A stretch of DNA of 64,000 nt from Micromonospora craniellae. GTDB lineage: Bacteria; Actinomycetota; Actinomycetes; Mycobacteriales; Micromonosporaceae. The notes below the pieces were generated by a model. The model was not told where the DNA came from. It did no database searches and worked only from the letters and a program-made list of their open reading frames with translations. Below, in pieces: positions 1 through 9,458 of the stretch; within the stretch, counting starts at the first letter, position 1; the number at the start of each line of letters is the position of its first letter. The stretch is taken from the NCBI RefSeq assembly GCF_014764405.1, contig NZ_CP061725.1:4402001-4466000 (forward strand), written 5' to 3'. The translations under genes were made by a program, and so were the position numbers.

Positions 1-576
1 GGCTGCCAGGGCACGATGCGGGCGACGGTGGTCACCACCGGCGTACGGGCCCACTCCGCTCGCGCCTGGCACGGGGTGAACGCGGTGCACAGCGCCGGTG
101 AGGTGCTGCGACGGCTGTCGGAGTACCAGGCGCGACGGGTCGCCATCGACGGGTGCGACTACCGCGAGGGCATGAACGCGGTGCGGATCAACGGTGGGGT
201 GGCCGGCAACGTGGTGCCGGACCGGTGCGAGATCGAGGTCAACTACCGTTTCGCGCCGGACCGTACGCCCGCCGAGGCGGAGGCGCATCTGCGCGAGGTG
301 CTCGCCGGGTACGAAATGACGGTGACCGACTGCGCGTCCGGCGCGCTTCCCGGGCTGGAGGCTCCGCCCGCCCAGGAGTTCCTGGCGGCGGTGGGTGCCG
401 CGCCGATCGGCAAGCTGGGGTGGACCGACGTGGCCTGCTTCGCGGCCATGGGGATCCCGGCGCTCAACTTCGGTCCGGGCGATCCCAACCTCGCCCACCA
501 TCCGGACGAGCACGTCGAGATCGGCAAGATCCGTGACGGGGCCGCCACGCTGTACCGCTGGCTCGCCCCCGCCTGA
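1..576 (+). CDS. dapE: Succinyl-diaminopimelate desuccinylase, C-terminal part
   Basis: M20-family metallohydrolase that cleaves N-succinyl-LL-2,6-diaminopimelate to LL-diaminopimelate and succinate in lysine and peptidoglycan precursor synthesis (cytosol). The frame is already open at base 1 (GCQGTMRATV), so the N-terminal part with the first metal ligands is outside the window; an ATG at 16 is internal. The remaining 191 residues show the start of the dimerisation domain (RAHSARAWHGVNAVH), the strand GNVVPDRCEIEVNYRFAP and the C-terminal FGPGDPNLAHHPDEHV segment, which carries the late histidine metal ligand of M20 enzymes. Assignment rests on these family motifs; a related M20 deacylase is the main alternative. 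Confidence 0.88.
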   Translation, partial: GCQGTMRATVVTTGVRAHSARAWHGVNAVHSAGEVLRRLSEYQARRVAIDGCDYREGMNAVRINGGVAGNVVPDRCEIEVNYRFAPDRTPAEAEAHLREVLAGYEMTVTDCASGALPGLEAPPAQEFLAAVGAAPIGKLGWTDVACFAAMGIPALNFGPGDPNLAHHPDEHVEIGKIRDGAATLYRWLAPA

Positions 577-667
577 GCCGCCGGGCTTCCGCATCCGGTG
601 GTGCGGGCGGCGGCATGCGTACGCCTCGCCGCCCGTGCGACCGGCGCGGGGCGAGGCGCGGTCGTGC

Positions 668-820
668 TCAGACGCGGGTGAGCGTCGCGTCGGGAGCGGG
701 CTCTGCAGGAGGTTCCGGCGGGTTCTCCAGCAGGCGGGTACGGCGGCGCTCGGCCACCACGTCGCGGATGCGCCGTTGCATCTGGCGCCTCATCCGGATC
801 CGTTCGTTGCTACTGATCAC
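668..820 (-). CDS. Small basic hypothetical protein (50 aa)
   Basis: Short Arg-rich protein (MISSNERIRMRRQMQRRI..., with proline-rich C-terminus) of unknown function. The GTG start at 820 is supported by a strong Shine-Dalgarno (GGGGGAGGAGA about 6 bases upstream); the frame stays open further upstream, but without a ribosome binding site and with poorer codon use. It lies convergent to dapE and divergent from the LOG gene that starts at 960. No domain recognised. Confidence 0.55.
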   Translation of the reverse strand: MISSNERIRMRRQMQRRIRDVVAERRRTRLLENPPEPPAEPAPDATLTRV

Positions 821-959
821 GCTGTCTCCTCCCCCGAAGCCTGCGCGCCGGGGCATACCCGGTATGTGAATAGTAAGACGTACGGGAAAGCGAATTGGTT
901 GCACAAGATCACGAAGTGTTTGCCGGGCTCCCAGGCCGAACTCCACTACGGTTGCTCCC

Positions 960-1814
960 ATGACTCAGAGCAACCGCCGCGAACCAGGACGGGAGCGGCA
1001 CCGCGGCGCCGTCACACTGCGCCGCCAGGCGATCACCACCAGCACGGCGGACCAGCGGCTGCTGGATTCGCGGGCCCGCGCGGACTGGAAGACCAAGGAC
1101 GCCTGGCGGGCGCTACGCATACTCTCCGAATTCGTCGAGGGCTTCGACACCCTCGCCGACCTGCCGCCCGCGGTCAGCGTCTTCGGTAGCGCCCGGAGCA
1201 AGCCGGACAGCCCGGAGTGTCAGCTCGCCGAGGCGCTCGGCGCGGCCCTGGCCCGGGCCGGCTACGCCGTGATTACCGGAGGGGGGCCCGGCGTGATGGA
1301 GGCGGCCAACCGGGGCGCGAGCGAGGCCGGTGGGCAGTCCGTCGGCCTCGGCATCGAACTCCCCTTCGAGCAGGGCATCAACGAGTGGGTCGACCTGGCC
1401 ATCGACTTCCGCTACTTCTTCGCCCGCAAGACCATGTTCGTCAAGTACGCCCAGGCGTTCGTCGTGCTGCCCGGCGGCTTCGGCACCATGGACGAGCTGT
1501 TCGAGGCGCTCACCCTGGTGCAGACCGGCAAGGTCACCCGGTTCCCGGTGGTGCTGATGGGCACCGAGTACTGGCAGGGGCTGCTCGACTGGCTGCGCGA
1601 CACGATGGCCGCCGAGGGCAAGATCGGACCGGTCGACCTGGAGCTGATCTGCGTCACCGACGACGTCGCGGCGGCCGTCCGGCACATCGTGGAGGCCGAG
1701 GCGGCGCTCAACACGGAGCAGGAGGCGGTACGCGCGGACGCGGTCGCCCGTACCGCGGCGGACCAGCAGGCGGCGGCCGAACTGGCTGAGCAGGCCGAGC
1801 AGACGGAGCGCTGA
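960..1814 (+). CDS. LOG-family phosphoribohydrolase, first of a tandem pair
   Basis: TIGR00730/LOG family protein, 284 aa. Family members hydrolyse cytokinin riboside 5'-monophosphates or other nucleoside monophosphates to base plus ribose 5-phosphate. The Rossmann-like core runs from about residue 71 (VSVFGSAR) to 230. It holds GGGPGVMEAANRG (107-119), the Arg-Lys pair (R156, K157) and the catalytic PGGFGTMDE (171-179), all intact. An extra N-terminal 70 residues and a Glu/Ala-rich C-terminal tail make it longer than the minimal family. The ATG lies 7 bases after a TACGGT hexamer (947-952), so the transcript is probably leaderless. A second LOG gene follows after 1 base, indicating one operon. 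The physiological substrate cannot be read from sequence. Confidence 0.85.
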   Translation: MTQSNRREPGRERHRGAVTLRRQAITTSTADQRLLDSRARADWKTKDAWRALRILSEFVEGFDTLADLPPAVSVFGSARSKPDSPECQLAEALGAALARAGYAVITGGGPGVMEAANRGASEAGGQSVGLGIELPFEQGINEWVDLAIDFRYFFARKTMFVKYAQAFVVLPGGFGTMDELFEALTLVQTGKVTRFPVVLMGTEYWQGLLDWLRDTMAAEGKIGPVDLELICVTDDVAAAVRHIVEAEAALNTEQEAVRADAVARTAADQQAAAELAEQAEQTER

Positions 1815-1815
1815 G

Positions 1816-2361
1816 GTGGCCGCGATCTGCGTGTTCTGCGCCTCGTCCCGCACGCTGGACCAGCGGTGGCTCGACCTGGCCGAGGCCACCGGCGCGGAAC
1901 TCGCCCGACGGGGCCACACGGTGGTCAGCGGCGGCGGCTGTGTCGGAATGATGGGCGCACTTGTCGAAGGGGCCCGCGCGGCCGGCGGTCGGACGGTCGG
2001 AATCATCCCGCAGGCGCTGGTCGACCTGGAGGTCGCCGACCTCGCCTCCGACGAACTGGTGATCACCGATTCGATGGCCAGCCGCAAGATCCTCATGGTC
2101 GAGAAGTCGGACGCGTTCCTCACCCTGCCCGGTGGGCTGGGCACCCTCGACGAACTCTTCGAGGTCTGGACCACCGCCACCCTGGCCCTGCACCGCAAGC
2201 CGACGGTGGTGGTGGACACCGACGGCTTCTACACCCCGTTGCTGGACTGGCTGCGCGCGGTCACCGACCAGAACTTCCTCAAGCCCGCCGGCTTCGATCT
2301 CGTGCAGGTCGCCGACACCGTCCCCACCGCCCTCGACCTCATCGAGGCAACCCTCACCTGA
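1816..2361 (+). CDS. LOG-family phosphoribohydrolase, second of a tandem pair
   Basis: Compact 181-residue LOG/TIGR00730 protein with GTG start one base after the previous stop, so almost certainly translationally coupled. Visible motifs: VFCASS at residues 6-11, SGGGCVGMMG (38-47), R90-K91 and catalytic PGGLGTLDE (105-113). This is the length of the plant-type cytokinin-activating LOG enzymes and of M. tuberculosis Rv1205. It differs clearly from the upstream paralogue (shorter, no N-terminal extension), so the two are not a recent duplication. Predicted cytosolic nucleoside 5'-monophosphate phosphoribohydrolase; substrate inferred from the family only. Confidence 0.87.
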   Translation: MAAICVFCASSRTLDQRWLDLAEATGAELARRGHTVVSGGGCVGMMGALVEGARAAGGRTVGIIPQALVDLEVADLASDELVITDSMASRKILMVEKSDAFLTLPGGLGTLDELFEVWTTATLALHRKPTVVVDTDGFYTPLLDWLRAVTDQNFLKPAGFDLVQVADTVPTALDLIEATLT

Positions 2362-2488
2362 CGGCCCAGCGCGGCTGTCATCGGCTCGCGCTGCTGCCGG
2401 CTCGCGTGGGCTGTCGGCGGGTGTGTGCTGGGGCGCTGGCGGGTGTGGCGCGTCGGGGAGTGTCGCAGGGCCGTGATGGGATGGCGGG

Positions 2489-5400
2489 ATGCAGGCGTAC
2501 CGGTTGGTGCGTCGGCCCGCCGGGCCGACCCAGGTCACGGCCGCACCGGCGCCCGGCACGGAGGACGGTGCGGCGGATCCTTGGCAGGCCGAGGTCGTCG
2601 CGCACACCGACGGGCCGATGCTCGTCCTCGGCGGACCGGGCACCGGGAAGACCCGCACCCTCGTCGAGGCGGTGGCCGCCCGGGTCGAGGAGGGGGTCGA
2701 CCCGGAGCGCGTCCTGGTGCTCACCTTCAGTCGGCGGGGCGCCGCCGACCTGCGGCACCGGATCGAGGCACGGATCGCCGCGAACGGCCGGCGGGTGGTG
2801 CGCGAGCCGTTGGTGCGTACCTTCCCGGCATACGCCTTCGGGCTGTTGCGGCGGGCCGCCGCCGAGCGGGGTGAGCCGTCGCCCCGGCTGCTCACCGGCC
2901 CGGAGCAGGATCTGATCATCCGCGAGTTGCTGGACGTGGTGGGCGAGGAGCCCGGCGACGGGCCGGTCGGCTGGCCGGAGGAGCTGCGTCCGGCGCTGCG
3001 TACCCGGGCGTTCGCCGCCCAGCTTCGTGACCTGTTGATGCGGGCGGCGGAGCGGGGGGTCGGCCCGGTCGAGCTGGCCCGGCTCGGCGAGCGGCTCGGC
3101 CGCGCCGACTGGCCGGCCGCCGCCCGCTTCCTGCGCGAGTACGTCGCGGTGCTGGCGCTACGGGACGTCGCCAACCGGGGCTCGGTCGCGTACGACCCGG
3201 CGGAGCTGGTCCGGGCCGCCACCGGTCTGTTGCGTGACGACGCCGAGGTGCTGGCGTCCGAGCGGCGCCGCCTGGCGTACGTCTACGTCGACGAGCTCGC
3301 CGACACCGATCCTGCCCAGCTCGACCTGCTGGACACGGTCGCCGGGGGCGGCACGCCGCTGGTCGCCTTCGCCGACCCCGACTCCTCCACCTACGCCTTC
3401 CGAGGTGCCGACCCGCACGGGGTGCCGGCGTTCCCGCACCGGTTCCGCACCGCCTCCGGGGCACCGGCCGCACAGGTGCTGCTGGCCACCAGCTACCGCG
3501 CGGGGGAGCGGCTGCTCGACACCGCCTCCCGGCTGGCCCGGCGGCTGCGCGGCCCGGCGGCACACCGCCGGCTGAGCCCGCTGCCCGACACCCCGCCGGG
3601 CACCGTCGAGGTACGCACCTTCCGCTCGGCCACCAGTGAGGCGGCCTGGCTGGCGCACGCGCTGCGCGAGGCGCACCTGCTCGGCGGTGTGCCGTGGGCC
3701 GGGATGGCGGTGCTGGTCCGTTCCACCGGCCGGCAACTGCCCGGGCTGCGCCGGGCGCTGCACGCCGCCGGCGTACCGACCGTGGTGCACGGTGAGGACC
3801 TGCCGCTGCACCTGCAACCGGCGGTCGCGCCGTTGCTGCTGCTGTTGCGCTGCGCGTTGGAGCCGGAGCGGCTGGACGAGGAGGCGGCCGTGGCGCTGCT
3901 GCACTCGCCGCTCGGCGGTGCCGATCCGCTTGCCGAGCGGCGGCTGCGGCAGGGCCTGCGTGCGCTCGCTCTGGCCGGCGGTGACCGGCGGCCCTCCGGT
4001 GAGCTGATCGTCGAGGCGCTGCGCGACCCGGCCGAGCTGGCCGGGGTGGAGCGGCGCTGGGCCGAGCCGGCGCAGACGGTGGCCGGGTTGTTGGCGGTGG
4101 CTCGGGAGACGGCCGGCCGACCGGGTGCAGGCGTCGAGGACGTCCTCTGGGCGGTGTGGCAGGCCAGCGGGCTGGCCGAGCTGTGGTCCGCCGCGCTGGC
4201 CCGGGGCCCGGCCGTGGCCGGCGAGGGGGACCTGGCGCGGCGGCGTCGGGCCGAGGCGGCCGACCGGCACCTGGACGCCGTGCTGGTGCTCTTCGACGCC
4301 GCCGCCCGGTTCACCGACCGGTTGCCGGGCGCGCGTACCGAGGTCTTCCTCGACCATGTGCTCGGCCAGGAGTTGCCCGCCGACACGCTCGCCTCGTCCG
4401 CGGACCGGGGCGACGCCGTGCGGCTGCTCACCGCGCACGCCGCCAAGGGCCTGGAATGGGATCTGGTCGCCGTCGCCGGGGTGCAGGAGGGCGTCTGGCC
4501 GGACCTGCGGTTACGCGGCAGCCTGCTCGGCTCGGAACGGCTGGTCGACGTGGTGACCGGTCGGGCGGACGGCGCCGGGGAGGTCGCCACCCTGGTCGGC
4601 CAGACCTCCGCGCTGCTCGACGAGGAGCGGCGGCTGTTCCACGTCGCGGTGACCCGGGCCCGGCGGCGACTCCTGGTCAGCGCGGTCGCCTCGGCGGCCG
4701 TCGGTGGCGACGACCACGAGGAACAGCCCAGCCGCTTCCTCTACGAACTCGGACCCACCGACCCACCGGGCCCGGACGGCGATGACCAGGACGATGCCCC
4801 GGAGCCGGACGACGGGGGTGGGCCGCAGACGCTGCCGTTGAGTAGGCCGCCCCGGGCACTGACCCTGCCCGCGCTGGTGGCGGAGCTGCGCACCGCGGTG
4901 GCCGACCCGGCGGCGTCGACCGCCCGGCGGCGGGCGGCGGCGACCGAGCTGGCCCGCCTGGCCGCTGCCGGGGTCTCGGGCGCGCACCCGGACGACTGGT
5001 GGGGACTGCGACCGCTCTCGGACGACCGGCCCCTGGTGGACGAGGGGGAGCCGGTCCGGGTGACCCCGTCGGCGATGGAGAGCGCGCTGCGGTGCAGCCT
5101 GCGGTGGCTGCTGGAACGGCACGGCGGGAGCCCGCCGGCCAGTGCCGCGCAGGGCGTCGGCAACCTGGTGCACGCGGCGGCGATGCTCGCCGAGGACGCC
5201 AGCGCGGACCGGGGCGCGCTGCTGGAGTACGTGGCCGCCCGGTTCGACGCGATCGAGCTGGCCGCGCGGTGGATGGTCGGGCCGGAGCGGACCCGCGCCG
5301 AGGCGATGGTGGACAAGCTGCTGCGCTGGCTGGCCGCCAATCCGCGCCGGCTGCTCGCCATCGAGCACGAGTTCGCGGTCCGCCTCGACGATCCGCACCG

Positions 5401-5851
5401 GCCGATCGAGCTGGTCGGGCGGGTGGACCGGCTGGAGGTCGACGCGGACGGCCGGCTGGTGGTGGTGGACCTCAAGACCGGCAAGTCCACCGCCGTCACC
5501 GAGCGGGACCTGGCCGAGCATCCGCAGCTCGGCGCGTACCAGGCGGCGGTGGAGGCGGGGGCGTTCGCCGAGTACGGCGACGAGCCCGGCGGTGCGGCGC
5601 TGGTGCAGCTCGGAACCGGCGCGCGGGACGCCCGGGAGCAGGCCCAGACCGCCTCGACCGACGGACCCGAGGCCGGCTGGGCGACCGCGCTGGTCCGGCG
5701 GACCGCCGATACGATGGCCGCCGCCACCTTCGCCGCGGTCGCCAACTCGAAGTGCCGGGTCTGCCCGGTACGGACCAGCTGCCCGGTCTCCGGGCAGGGA
5801 CGGCAGGTGGTCGAGCCACCGACCGTCCGGCGACCGGAGCACCAGGAGTGA
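2489..5851 (+). CDS. adnA: AdnA-like ATP-dependent helicase-nuclease subunit
   Basis: 1120-residue UvrD-type helicase fused to a RecB-like nuclease, the first gene of the AdnAB pair that resects double-strand breaks in mycobacteria and relatives. Walker A is GGPGTGKT (48-55). The Walker B region reads VDELADTDPAQ (about 267-277) instead of the usual DEYQDT. Helicase motif LTAHAAKGLEWDLV is intact, as is ATRARRRLLVS-type motif VI (VTRARRRLLVS). The C-terminal nuclease shows GRVDRLE...VVDLKTGK (about 977-997). An upstream Cys (LRCSLRWLL) and a terminal CRVCPVRTSCPV cluster (about 1089-1100) resemble the AddB/AdnA iron-sulfur staple. adnB follows 25 bases downstream. Order and pairing match Rv3202c-Rv3201c of M. 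tuberculosis. Confidence 0.88.
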   Translation: MQAYRLVRRPAGPTQVTAAPAPGTEDGAADPWQAEVVAHTDGPMLVLGGPGTGKTRTLVEAVAARVEEGVDPERVLVLTFSRRGAADLRHRIEARIAANGRRVVREPLVRTFPAYAFGLLRRAAAERGEPSPRLLTGPEQDLIIRELLDVVGEEPGDGPVGWPEELRPALRTRAFAAQLRDLLMRAAERGVGPVELARLGERLGRADWPAAARFLREYVAVLALRDVANRGSVAYDPAELVRAATGLLRDDAEVLASERRRLAYVYVDELADTDPAQLDLLDTVAGGGTPLVAFADPDSSTYAFRGADPHGVPAFPHRFRTASGAPAAQVLLATSYRAGERLLDTASRLARRLRGPAAHRRLSPLPDTPPGTVEVRTFRSATSEAAWLAHALREAHLLGGVPWAGMAVLVRSTGRQLPGLRRALHAAGVPTVVHGEDLPLHLQPAVAPLLLLLRCALEPERLDEEAAVALLHSPLGGADPLAERRLRQGLRALALAGGDRRPSGELIVEALRDPAELAGVERRWAEPAQTVAGLLAVARETAGRPGAGVEDVLWAVWQASGLAELWSAALARGPAVAGEGDLARRRRAEAADRHLDAVLVLFDAAARFTDRLPGARTEVFLDHVLGQELPADTLASSADRGDAVRLLTAHAAKGLEWDLVAVAGVQEGVWPDLRLRGSLLGSERLVDVVTGRADGAGEVATLVGQTSALLDEERRLFHVAVTRARRRLLVSAVASAAVGGDDHEEQPSRFLYELGPTDPPGPDGDDQDDAPEPDDGGGPQTLPLSRPPRALTLPALVAELRTAVADPAASTARRRAAATELARLAAAGVSGAHPDDWWGLRPLSDDRPLVDEGEPVRVTPSAMESALRCSLRWLLERHGGSPPASAAQGVGNLVHAAAMLAEDASADRGALLEYVAARFDAIELAARWMVGPERTRAEAMVDKLLRWLAANPRRLLAIEHEFAVRLDDPHRPIELVGRVDRLEVDADGRLVVVDLKTGKSTAVTERDLAEHPQLGAYQAAVEAGAFAEYGDEPGGAALVQLGTGARDAREQAQTASTDGPEAGWATALVRRTADTMAAATFAAVANSKCRVCPVRTSCPVSGQGRQVVEPPTVRRPEHQE

Positions 5852-5876
5852 GCGTGCCAGCTCCGAAGAGGGCAGC

Positions 5877-8800
5877 ATGACCCAGCCCGCGCTGTTCAAC
5901 CCCGCGGCGCCGGCGCCCCGGGCGGCCGCCGTCGGTCCCCGGTACACGCCGGTGGAACTGGCCAAGCTGCTGCGGTTGCCGGCGCCGACCCGGGAACAGG
6001 CGGCGATCATCGCGGCGCCGGTGGAGCCGCTGCTGGTGGTCGCGGGAGCCGGTTCGGGAAAGACCGAGACGATGGCCGCCCGGGTGGTCTGGCTGGTGGC
6101 CAACTCGTACGTCCGGCCCGAGCAGGTGCTCGGTCTGACCTTCACCCGCAAGGCCGCCGGTGAGCTGGCGCACCGGGTGCGTACCCGGCTCGACCAGTTG
6201 GTGCGCCGGCTGGGGCGGCGCGGACGGGACCCGCTCGACGACCCCTTCGCGGGCGAGCCCACGATTTCCACCTACCACTCGTACGCCGGGCGGATCGTCA
6301 CCGAGCACGGCCTGCGGGCCGGGTACGAGCCCTCCACCCGGCTGCTCACCGAGGCGTCCCGCTGGCAGCTCGTGGACCTGATCGTGCGCAACTACGACGG
6401 GGACATGTCCGAGGTGGACCGGATGCCGAGCACGGTCACCGACGCGGTGCTGGCGCTCTCCGGCGAACTGGACGAACACCTGGTCGACCCGGACGCCCTG
6501 GCCGCGTGGACCGGCCGGTTCTTCGCCGAGGTGCAGTCCCGTCCCGGACGGGTCTACGCCGACGTGCGCAGGGCCCTCGCGCTCCAGCAGACCCGGTTGA
6601 AGCTGCTGCCGCTGGTGCGCGCGTACGCCCGGCGCAAGGACGACTTCGAGGCGATGGACTTCGCCGACCAGCTCGCCCGGGCCGCCCGGGTGGCCCGGGA
6701 CCATCCCGGCGTCGGCGAGATCGAGCGCGGGCGCTACCGGGTGGTGCTGCTCGACGAGTACCAGGACACCAGCCACGCCCAGGTGGTGCTGCTCGGCGCG
6801 CTGTTCGGCGGCGGGCATCCGGTGACCGCGGTGGGTGACCCCTGTCAGTCGATCTACGGCTGGCGGGGGGCCAGCGCCGGCACCCTGGACCGCTTCCCGA
6901 CCGAGTTCGCCCGCGCCGACGCCGAACCCGCCCGGATGCTCGGGTTGACCACCAGTTGGCGAAACCGGCCGGAGATCCTCGCGGTGGCGAACGCGCTGGC
7001 CACCCCGCTGCGGGCGGCCGGTGCCCAGGTGCCCGAGCTGCACGCCGCGCTCAGTGTCCGCGATCCGATCCCGCATCGCAGCGCACGCGGCGCCGCCGCC
7101 GGCACCGTGCACTGCGCGCTGCTGTCGACGTACGCCGACGAGGCCGACTGGATCGCCGACAGCGTGCTGGCCGCCTGGCGGGGTGCGGCGCGGCTGCCGG
7201 GGGTGCTGCCCGAGCAGATCCCGGTCACTCTGCGCCCGACCACGGCGGTGCTGGTGCGGCTGCGCAGCCAGATTCCGGCGATCGCGGCGGCGCTGCGCGA
7301 GCGTGGCCTGCCGGTCGAGGTGGTGGGACTGGGCGGACTGCTGGACACTCCGGAGATCCGCGACGTGGTGTGCACGCTGCGGGTGCTGGCCGACCCGACC
7401 GACGGTGCCGCGTTGCTGCGGCTGCTGACCGGTGCCCGGTGGCGGATCGGGCCACGGGACCTGGTCGCCCTGCACCGCCGGGCCAAGGCCATCGCAGCGG
7501 CCCGTCGCCAGCTCGCCGACGACGGTACGGCCGAGATCATGCCGGACCGCCTGGACGAGGCGACCCTGGTCGAGGCGCTGGCCGACCTCGGCCCGGCGCA
7601 GGCGTACTCGGCCGAGGGCTACCTGCGGCTGCGTGCGTACGCCCGGGAGTTGGGCCTGCTGCGGTACCGGCTGGACCAGTCGCTGCCGGAGCTGATCGCG
7701 GACGTGGAGCGGACCACCGGTCTGGACGTGGAGGTGGCGGTACGGGCCGGCGGCGACGGCGCCGGTGACGCCGGCCTGGCCCGCAGTCACCTGGACGCGC
7801 TGGGCGACGTGGCCGCGCGGTTCAGCGGGGAGACGCCGGGGGCCACGCTCGCCGGTTTCCTGGCCTACCTGGCCGCCGCCGAGGACGAGGAGCGCGGGCT
7901 GGCACCCGGTGAGGTGGAGGTGGTCGAGGGGGCGGTGCAGATCCTCACCGCGCACGCGGCCAAGGGGCTGGAGTGGGACGTCGTCTCGGTGGCCGGGCTG
8001 AGCCGGGGGGTGTGGCCGGGACCGGTCCGCAACTCCGACCACTGGCTGGGCGGGCTGGGGGTGCTGCCGTTCCCGTTGCGCGGCGACGCCCACGGGTTGC
8101 CCGAGTTGGCCCTGGCCGAGGTCGACGACCAGCGTGGCGTGGCCCGGGCGGTGGAGGACTTCACCGACGCCTGGCGGGCCCACGACGAGCGGGAGGAACG
8201 CCGGTTGGCGTACGTCGCGGTGACCCGCCCGCGTCGCCTGCTGCTCTGCTCCGGCCACTGGTGGGGTGAGGGCACCAAACGCCCGCGCGGGCCGTCCGGG
8301 CTGCTGCGCGAGGTGCACGACGCCTGCCTGGACGCCGGGGCCGGTCACCTGGTGGACGAGTGGGTGCCCGAACCGTCGCCGGACGCGGTGAACCCGACCA
8401 CCGAGGTGGTGATCCGGGCCGAGTGGCCGGCCGACCCGCTGGGCGTACGCCGTCCCCCGTTGACCGAGGCGGCGGCGCTGGTGCGGCGGTTCCTGACCGA
8501 CGACGGGCCGACCGCCCCGGACGACGAGACCCCGGATCCGGAGGTGGCCCGGTGGCGGCGGGAGGCCGACCTGTTGCTCGCCGAGCGGGCGGAGCTGAGC
8601 AGGCTGTCCGGCCCGGTCGAGGTGGCGCTGCCCGAGCACCTGTCGGTCACCCAGTTGGTCGCGTTGCGCCGCGACCCGGCGGCGTTGGCCCGGGCGTTGC
8701 GCCGGCCGCTGCCGACCGAACCGAACCCGTACGCCCGCCGGGGTACCGCCTTCCACGCCTGGCTGGAGCAGCGGTTCGGCGCGGACCGGCTGCTCGACAC

Positions 8801-9236
8801 CGACGAGTTGCCCGGTGCGGCGGACGCCGACGCGGCACCGGACGAGGCGCTGGCGGAGCTGCAACGGCGGTTCCTGGGCAGCGAGTGGGCGGAGCGTACG
8901 CCGGTCGAGGTGGAGGTGCCGTTCGCGACGGTGATCGGCGGCGTGGTGGTACGCGGCCGGATGGATGCCGTGTTCCGCCGTCCCGGCGACCGCTTCGACG
9001 TGGTCGACTGGAAGACCGGCGCCCAGCCCTCCGGCGCGGCGGCCGAGGTGGCCTCGGTGCAGTTGGCGGTCTACCGGCTGGCCTGGGCCGAGCTGGCCGG
9101 TGTCCCGGTCGACCGGGTGGGTGCGGCGTTCCACTACGTGCGGGACGGGGCGACCGTCCGTCCGGCGGACCTGCTCGACGTCGACGGCCTGTCCGCCCTG
9201 ATCACCTCGTTGCCGGAATTTGGGCTGGACAGGTAG
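5877..9236 (+). CDS. adnB: AdnB-like ATP-dependent helicase-nuclease subunit
   Basis: 1119-residue partner of AdnA. The ATG at 5877 has a GAAGAGG ribosome binding site; the frame is open much further upstream, but that part overlaps adnA in another frame. Walker A AGAGSGKT (56-63), Walker B LLDEYQDTSHAQ (about 291-302), QSIYGWRGA (motif III), LTAHAAKGLEWDVVSV and YVAVTRPRRLLL (motif VI) are all canonical, so this subunit should be the active motor. The C-terminal RecB-type nuclease shows GRMDAVFRRPG and VVDWKTG (about 1041-1047). No cysteine cluster like that of AdnA is visible. With AdnA it forms a heterodimeric motor-nuclease that processes DNA ends for recombination. Confidence 0.9.
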   Translation: MTQPALFNPAAPAPRAAAVGPRYTPVELAKLLRLPAPTREQAAIIAAPVEPLLVVAGAGSGKTETMAARVVWLVANSYVRPEQVLGLTFTRKAAGELAHRVRTRLDQLVRRLGRRGRDPLDDPFAGEPTISTYHSYAGRIVTEHGLRAGYEPSTRLLTEASRWQLVDLIVRNYDGDMSEVDRMPSTVTDAVLALSGELDEHLVDPDALAAWTGRFFAEVQSRPGRVYADVRRALALQQTRLKLLPLVRAYARRKDDFEAMDFADQLARAARVARDHPGVGEIERGRYRVVLLDEYQDTSHAQVVLLGALFGGGHPVTAVGDPCQSIYGWRGASAGTLDRFPTEFARADAEPARMLGLTTSWRNRPEILAVANALATPLRAAGAQVPELHAALSVRDPIPHRSARGAAAGTVHCALLSTYADEADWIADSVLAAWRGAARLPGVLPEQIPVTLRPTTAVLVRLRSQIPAIAAALRERGLPVEVVGLGGLLDTPEIRDVVCTLRVLADPTDGAALLRLLTGARWRIGPRDLVALHRRAKAIAAARRQLADDGTAEIMPDRLDEATLVEALADLGPAQAYSAEGYLRLRAYARELGLLRYRLDQSLPELIADVERTTGLDVEVAVRAGGDGAGDAGLARSHLDALGDVAARFSGETPGATLAGFLAYLAAAEDEERGLAPGEVEVVEGAVQILTAHAAKGLEWDVVSVAGLSRGVWPGPVRNSDHWLGGLGVLPFPLRGDAHGLPELALAEVDDQRGVARAVEDFTDAWRAHDEREERRLAYVAVTRPRRLLLCSGHWWGEGTKRPRGPSGLLREVHDACLDAGAGHLVDEWVPEPSPDAVNPTTEVVIRAEWPADPLGVRRPPLTEAAALVRRFLTDDGPTAPDDETPDPEVARWRREADLLLAERAELSRLSGPVEVALPEHLSVTQLVALRRDPAALARALRRPLPTEPNPYARRGTAFHAWLEQRFGADRLLDTDELPGAADADAAPDEALAELQRRFLGSEWAERTPVEVEVPFATVIGGVVVRGRMDAVFRRPGDRFDVVDWKTGAQPSGAAAEVASVQLAVYRLAWAELAGVPVDRVGAAFHYVRDGATVRPADLLDVDGLSALITSLPEFGLDR

Positions 9237-9458
9237 CGCCGGGCCGGATCCGTGGTACTGTGCCCGCGTTGCAGTTTTGGTTACCAGCTCTGTTTGCGCC
9301 TGGCGGATTGTGGCCCCAGGCGCTCTTTGTTATGTCCGGACCTCTCCGGGCGGGGCGACCAGCAGCGACAGAAGTTCCGGGAACCGCCCGGGGCTCTCCA
9401 CTCTTTCGGCCCCGTAACAGGTGCGGGTTCGACGTTCCGTCAAGGAGACGAAACAAGC
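9237..9458 (+). promoter_or_regulatory. Long untranslated leader of the cold shock gene with hairpin
   Basis: 222 bases without a gene between adnB and the cold shock gene. It contains GCGCCTGG (9296-9303) and CCAGGCGC (9316-9323), an 8 bp stem with a 12-base loop followed by TCTTTGTT. This resembles a weak terminator or a regulatory hairpin. A possible -10 (TACTGT, 9255-9260) lies upstream. Structured 5' leaders are typical of cold shock genes, but no specific regulation can be proven from the sequence. Confidence 0.4.
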
